A stretch of 9,318 bases of DNA from an uncultured Chloroflexota bacterium (GTDB lineage: Bacteria; Chloroflexota; Limnocylindria; Limnocylindrales; CSP1-4), in assembly GCA_903928275.1 (NCBI GenBank), contig CAIYQJ010000086.1, positions 1-9,318 of the forward strand. The letters run 5' to 3'. Of this stretch, positions 5,849 to 9,318 are shown one piece after another (position 1 is the first letter of the stretch; every line of letters begins with the position of its first letter). The notes below the pieces were generated by a model, which did no database searches, was not told the DNA's origin, and saw only the letters and a program-made list of their open reading frames with translations. A program made the translations under genes and the position numbers.

Positions 5849-6619
5849 ATGGCCGATTCCTCCACGCCCGCCTCCGGCGCCGCCTCCCGCTGGCGGATGC
5901 TCGGTCTCGTCGTGCCCGCCCTCGACGCGCGCGCCGGCTGGCGCCGCCGCCGGCGGGCGATGGGCGATGCCGAGGTCGAGGCCTGCCTCGCCATGCTGGG
6001 GCGCGTGCCCGCCGCGATCGAGGCCTGGAGCGAGGGCAACGTCCGGGTAGCGCGTGCGCAGGTGGTCGTGGCGCACGGCCCGCTGCGCCGTCTCGCCCGG
6101 GTCGGTGGCGGCTGGTGGGCCGACCCCGATGCGCTCGCCCCACTGCTCGAGCCACAGCTCGGGCTGCCCGGCGACTTCGACTCGGCCATCGTGCTGTACC
6201 CGGCCGACGGGACGCCGGAGCTCTCGCCCGCCTGGGGCTACACCTGGGGCGAGGTGGGATTCCTCGGCGGGGCGGGCGTCTCCTCGATCGCGAGCGGCGA
6301 CTGGCCCCGCTGGGCGTCGATGGCCGACGCGGAGCATGGCTTCGTCCACGAATGGCTCCACCAGGTGGAGGCCGTCTATCGCCGCCTTGGCGTCGGGGAG
6401 GACGACCTGCCGGGGCTCCACGACGTCGCGGACCGCCGGACGACCCGCCCCGATGCCCCCGACCGGTCGGAGTCCTACGTCGAGTTCGAGCGGCGGACCG
6501 GGTCGTGGCGGCCGTGGTACCGCGATTACATGACCGGGACGGTCGGCCCCAGGACCGACGAGGCGCCGCGGGTGCGTGGCCTGACCCGGGAGCGCTGGCT
6601 CCGACGACCCGACCCGTAG
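5849..6619 (+). CDS. Predicted zinc metallopeptidase-like protein with HEWLH motif
   Basis: A 256-residue protein of unknown substrate. The key sign is HEWLH at 167-171 inside the helix GFVHEWLHQVEAVY, an HExxH zinc-binding and catalytic motif (H167, E168, H171). A third ligand is not certain: E184 or H191 (in LPGLHD) lies at a plausible distance. No GxxH follows at metzincin spacing. Other ordered segments are FDSAIVLYPADG and WGYTWGEVGFLGG before the motif and WRPWYRDYMTG near the C-terminus. The regular pattern suggests a genuine folded family rather than chance. No signal peptide or membrane segment is visible; the N-terminus is short and then Arg-rich (about 30-37), so a cytoplasmic location is suggested unless the start is wrong. 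ATG 5849 lacks a ribosome site but fits a leaderless promoter. It ends with TAG. The decarboxylase gene follows on the same strand 188 bases later, too far for obvious coupling. Confidence 0.75.
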   Translation: MADSSTPASGAASRWRMLGLVVPALDARAGWRRRRRAMGDAEVEACLAMLGRVPAAIEAWSEGNVRVARAQVVVAHGPLRRLARVGGGWWADPDALAPLLEPQLGLPGDFDSAIVLYPADGTPELSPAWGYTWGEVGFLGGAGVSSIASGDWPRWASMADAEHGFVHEWLHQVEAVYRRLGVGEDDLPGLHDVADRRTTRPDAPDRSESYVEFERRTGSWRPWYRDYMTGTVGPRTDEAPRVRGLTRERWLRRPDP

Positions 6620-6807
6620 CCCCGGAAGGCGATGTGCGCGGGGACGGCAGGGCGCCTCGCCGTGGCCCGCGGTCGGCGGGTCGGCGGGGCCCGCGGTGGC
6701 CCGCCTCATCGACGCTGGCAGCGGACCGGCCCGCTTGTCGGCGCCGCGCGCGAGTGGGACCATGCCGCCTTGCGCTCCGCTGCGGGCGCGGACGCGACGG
6801 AGGGCAC
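6620..6807. other. Gap with GC-rich repeats between metallopeptidase and decarboxylase genes
   Basis: The 188 bases between two plus-strand genes. A tandem 8-base repeat, TCGGCGGG twice, lies at 6673-6688, and GGCCCGCGGT occurs at 6664-6673 and 6688-6697. GGCGGG (6683-6688) can pair with CCCGCC (6700-6705) around an 11-base loop. There is no T-tract, so terminator status is uncertain. No clear -35/-10 pair for the decarboxylase is visible. Confidence 0.3.
6799..6804 (+). promoter_or_regulatory. Ribosome binding site of the decarboxylase
   Basis: GGAGGG three bases before ATG 6808. The spacing is slightly short, but the match is strong. It selects this ATG within an open frame that runs from 6115. 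Confidence 0.65.
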
Positions 6808-8229
6808 ATGCGCCGATCGAACGCAGACACCGAGGCCATCCGGCGGGCCGCCGAGCTCGCCGCCGACTTCCTCGAGACGCTCGACGCGCGATCGGTCGCG
6901 GCGGCGAGCGACGCGGGGTCGCTCCGAGCGGCGCTCGGAGGCCCGCTGCCCGTCGAGGGCGAGGACCCCGTCGCCGTCATCGAGCGGCTCGCCCGCGACG
7001 CCGACCCTGGCCTCGTGGCGACGGCCGGCCCGCGGTACTTCGGGTTCGTCATCGGCGGCCACCACCCGGCGGCGCTCGCGGCCGACTGGCTCACCTCGGC
7101 GTGGGACCAGAACCCGGGCCTCCACGTGGCAGGCCCGGCGCTCTCGATCGTCGAGGAGACGGCCGGCGGCTGGATGCTGGACCTGCTCGGGCTTCCGCCC
7201 GCGGCGAGCCACGGGTTCGTCACCGGCGGGATGATGGCGAACTTCACGGCGATCGCTGCCGCCCGGCACGCGCTGCTCGAGCGCGCCGGATGGGACGTCG
7301 AACGCCAGGGCCTGTACGGGGCACCCGTGCTCGACGTCGTGATCGGCGCCGAGGCGCACGCCACGATCCGGACCGCGCTCCAGTACCTGGGACTCGGGCG
7401 CGAGCGCGTTCACGTCGTGCCGAACGACGGGCAAGGCCGGATGCGGGTCGACGGACTGGCGGCGGTACTCGCGGCATGTCGGGGTCCGGTCCTCGTCTGC
7501 GCCCAGGCCGGCAACGTGAACACAGGGGCGTTCGACCCGTTCGAGGCGATCGCCGACCTCGTGCGGGCCCGCGAGAACGCCTGGCTCCATGTGGACGGGG
7601 CGTTCGGGCTGTGGGCGGCCGCATCGCCGCGGTTCGCGGGCCTCGTGGCCGGTGTCGAGCGCGCCGACTCCTGGGCGACGGACGCGCACAAGTGGCTCAA
7701 CGTCCCCTACGACTGCGGGTTCGCCGCCACCGCCGACCCGGCGGCGCACCGGGCCGCGATGTCGATCACGGCGGCCTATCTCGTGCAGGACACCGGGGAG
7801 CGGGACGGCATGGACTGGACGCCGGAGTCCTCGCGGCGCGCGCGGGGCGTGCCCGTGTACGCGGTCCTGCGCGCGCTCGGCCGGGATGGCGTGCGCGAGA
7901 TCATCGAGCGCTGCTGCGATGTCGCCGCGCGCATGGCAGCGAGGCTCCGCGACGCGCCGGGCGTCACCGTCCTCAACGACGTGGTGCTCGACCAGGTGCT
8001 CGTGCGGTTCGCCGCCCCCAGCGAGAGCGACGCCGCGGCGGATGCGCGCACCCGGGCTGTCATCGCGGCCGTCCAGCGAGACGGGACGTGCTGGCTCGGC
8101 GGGACCACGTGGCACGGCCTCGCGGCCATGCGGATCTCCGTGGTGAACTGGGCCACGACGATCGAGGATGGCGACCGCTCGGTGGACGCCATCCTGGCGG
8201 CAGCGCGCGGGGTGGAGACGGCCAGGTAG
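6808..8229 (+). CDS. PLP-dependent group II amino acid decarboxylase (aromatic-type)
   Basis: A 473-residue cytoplasmic enzyme of PLP fold type I, predicted to decarboxylate an L-amino acid to an amine; related members act on aromatic amino acids or glutamate. K295 in ATDAHKWLN is the Schiff-base lysine. D263 in HVDGAFG should pair with the pyridine nitrogen. H184 in EAHATI is the ring-stacking histidine. TGGMMANFTAI (about 139-149) is the phosphate-binding and small-residue turn of this family, with MM where many members have SM or SE. The N-terminal segment GPRYFGFVIGGHHP and WDQNPGLHVAGPALSIVE match the substrate-entry region of tyrosine/DOPA decarboxylase-like proteins. Length is typical. 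The start is set by GGAGGG just upstream and by homology beginning near residue 10. It ends with TAG. Substrate (tyrosine, tryptophan, DOPA or another) cannot be read from the sequence. No transporter or partner gene is adjacent. Confidence 0.9.
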   Translation: MRRSNADTEAIRRAAELAADFLETLDARSVAAASDAGSLRAALGGPLPVEGEDPVAVIERLARDADPGLVATAGPRYFGFVIGGHHPAALAADWLTSAWDQNPGLHVAGPALSIVEETAGGWMLDLLGLPPAASHGFVTGGMMANFTAIAAARHALLERAGWDVERQGLYGAPVLDVVIGAEAHATIRTALQYLGLGRERVHVVPNDGQGRMRVDGLAAVLAACRGPVLVCAQAGNVNTGAFDPFEAIADLVRARENAWLHVDGAFGLWAAASPRFAGLVAGVERADSWATDAHKWLNVPYDCGFAATADPAAHRAAMSITAAYLVQDTGERDGMDWTPESSRRARGVPVYAVLRALGRDGVREIIERCCDVAARMAARLRDAPGVTVLNDVVLDQVLVRFAAPSESDAAADARTRAVIAAVQRDGTCWLGGTTWHGLAAMRISVVNWATTIEDGDRSVDAILAAARGVETAR

Positions 8230-8267
8230 CGGGACCTCGGGCTCGGCCGGCGCGCGCTCGACGGTCC

Positions 8268-8298
8268 GGAGGGCAGCCTGCCGGTTGGTCCGCCCTCC
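8268..8298. terminator. Candidate hairpin between convergent genes
   Basis: GGAGGGC (8268-8274) pairs perfectly with GCCCTCC (8292-8298) around a 17-base loop, within the 116-base gap between the ends of the decarboxylase and glycoside hydrolase genes. It could act on transcripts from both sides. There is no U-tract in either direction, so it is not a classical intrinsic terminator. Confidence 0.3.
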
Positions 8299-8345
8299 AT
8301 GCGCGGCCCCGCCGCGAACGGTCGCCTCGATGGCGGCCTCGCCGC

Positions 8346-9318
8346 CTACCGGATGAGCCCTCGGTAGGCGATGCCGGTGGGGCTGAACTGGTCGGCCTTC
8401 AGCGCCGCAGATCGCGCCGCCGTCGACTGGACGCGGGTCGCCGCGTACCCGCTGCCGTCGAGCGTCGTCGTCCACGGCAGATAGGCGAAGAGCTGATCGG
8501 CCCCGAACGGGGAGACGTACGCGAAGGAGTGGGTCCGGGCATAGGCGGTGATCGCCTGCAGGAAACGCGTGTCGAGCGATGCGAAGAAGTCGTAGGTGTC
8601 GCGCTTGGCCACCGTCTGGATCGCGGTGCTGCCGAGACCTGCGTCGGCGCTCTTGAACAGCCACGTCTCGTCGAGCACGACCGGCTTGTGGACCCGCGTC
8701 GCGAGCGCCGATACCGCATCGAGGTGATCGAGGCTCGCCGCGTCGATCGGGTAGACGTGGACCGAGAGGTAGTCGATGCCCGTGCGGGTCGCCAGTGCCG
8801 CCATGATCGCCGGATCCGACCACGTGCCGGTCCCCGCGCCGACCTTCGTGCCGCGCCGGACCAGGCCGCCGAGCTCGAGGTTGACGGCCCGCACCGCGGC
8901 ATCGGCGCCGTCGATCCTGATGCCGAGGGCCGCGGAGAAGGTGTCGGGCTCATCGAGGATCGAGAGATAGGCCGGGTGCATGCCATCGATGATGGACTGG
9001 GCCTGGGACCGCTGGGCCGCCGCATACGAGGCGATGGTCATCCCGGAGTAGCCGGGCTGGAGGCTCGAATAGGCGGGATCGGTGGGGATCGGCTCGGCCG
9101 TGACCGAGAGGAGTATCCCGTGGCTCCGCACGAGGGCGGCGACCTTCTCGTAGAAGGCGAGGTAGGCCGCATGGCGCGGGAACGTCGCGGTGAGCAGGGG
9201 GAAGGCGACGTTCACCGTCACGCCCCTGATCCCGAGCTCGCGGAAGCGATCGAGCGTCAGGCCGACCTCGGTCAGGGTCTGCGGCTGCAGCAGCAGCGGG
9301 CCCCGGTTCCCGTTCGCC
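8346..9318 (-). CDS. Glycoside hydrolase-like TIM-barrel protein, clan GH-A type (5' end outside window)
   Basis: Partial: the frame stays open from TAG 8346-8348 to the window edge, about 323 residues. GTG 9221 is internal, because coherent sequence precedes it (LTLDRFRELGIRGVTVNVAF, a typical barrel helix and strand). The alternating strand and helix pattern suits an (beta/alpha)8 barrel. Two glutamates sit where clan GH-A enzymes keep their catalytic pair: SILDEPDTF (Glu codon 8949-8951, acid/base position) and PVVLDETWLF (Glu codon 8667-8669, nucleophile position), 94 residues apart. YLSVHVYPID lies between them, as expected near strand 6. The C-terminal SPFGADQLFAYLPW could close the sugar site. 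Asp-Glu-Pro replaces the common Asn-Glu-Pro, so the family and even catalytic activity are uncertain. Export cannot be judged without the N-terminus. A glycan target or a catalytically altered binding protein are both possible. Confidence 0.7.
   Translation of the reverse strand, partial: ANGNRGPLLLQPQTLTEVGLTLDRFRELGIRGVTVNVAFPLLTATFPRHAAYLAFYEKVAALVRSHGILLSVTAEPIPTDPAYSSLQPGYSGMTIASYAAAQRSQAQSIIDGMHPAYLSILDEPDTFSAALGIRIDGADAAVRAVNLELGGLVRRGTKVGAGTGTWSDPAIMAALATRTGIDYLSVHVYPIDAASLDHLDAVSALATRVHKPVVLDETWLFKSADAGLGSTAIQTVAKRDTYDFFASLDTRFLQAITAYARTHSFAYVSPFGADQLFAYLPWTTTLDGSGYAATRVQSTAARSAALKADQFSPTGIAYRGLIR

Noticed and set aside
6115..6807. Long N-terminal extension of the decarboxylase frame (704 residues in all)
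   Set aside because: This part overlaps the metallopeptidase gene in another frame, is Arg/Ala-rich without pattern, and a strong ribosome site selects ATG 6808.
5592..7364. A 590-codon minus-strand open frame
   Set aside because: Ser/Arg/Pro-rich antisense noise over two real plus-strand genes; only its last 30 or so codons look protein-like and are reported separately.
6706..8823. A 705-codon minus-strand open frame
   Set aside because: Shadow of the decarboxylase and glycoside hydrolase genes; no domain pattern.
8776..9221. GTG 9221 as the start of the glycoside hydrolase
   Set aside because: The same frame continues upstream to the window edge with barrel-like sequence, so the codon is internal and the gene is partial.

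Overview
This is a very GC-rich stretch of bacterial chromosome (about 70% G+C by eye, third codon positions almost always G or C). Genes are separated by short gaps. Some starts are GTG with a clear Shine-Dalgarno site, others appear to lack a leader. That style, with a PAS-rich hybrid kinase, a GGDEF regulator and an HEWLH-type predicted metallopeptidase, fits a soil or freshwater Chloroflexota or Actinomycetota genome; the sequence alone does not decide between them. I see no phage, transposon, CRISPR, tRNA or rRNA sequence.

Left part, minus strand (about 73-4648): a two-gene signalling operon. The upstream gene encodes a large hybrid sensor kinase (four PAS domains, HisKA, HATPase_c, two receivers, HPt; 1216 residues if intact). 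It is broken twice: an in-frame amber codon replaces the conserved Gln of the FTQAD motif (2456-2458), and one base is missing in the second receiver (between 1770 and 1771). Changing one base at the first site and adding one at the second restores a textbook protein, so this is either a young pseudogene or two sequence errors. The downstream gene overlaps it by 4 bases (GTGA) and encodes a receiver-GGDEF response regulator, a predicted diguanylate cyclase with an intact active site and an RxxD inhibitory site. The design is a phosphorelay from PAS sensing to cyclic-di-GMP synthesis.

Middle (4890-6619): a minus-strand class I SAM-dependent methyltransferase and a plus-strand predicted zinc metallopeptidase (HEWLH) diverge from a 314-base gap. 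Promoter-like hexamers sit so close to both ATGs that leaderless or near-leaderless transcripts are likely. The gap also holds a short open tail resembling the C-terminus of PDZ/HtrA-type proteases.

Right part (6808-9318): a plus-strand PLP-dependent group II (aromatic-type) amino acid decarboxylase converges on a minus-strand clan GH-A-like glycoside hydrolase that runs off the window end. A 116-base gap with a GC hairpin separates them. I see no functional link between the right-hand genes and the signalling operon.

I did not find a clearly new multi-gene system. The points most worth a second look are the doubly lesioned hybrid kinase, the gap-free 257-residue spacing of its two near-duplicate PAS domains, and the orphan HEWLH protein with its apparent leaderless promoter.
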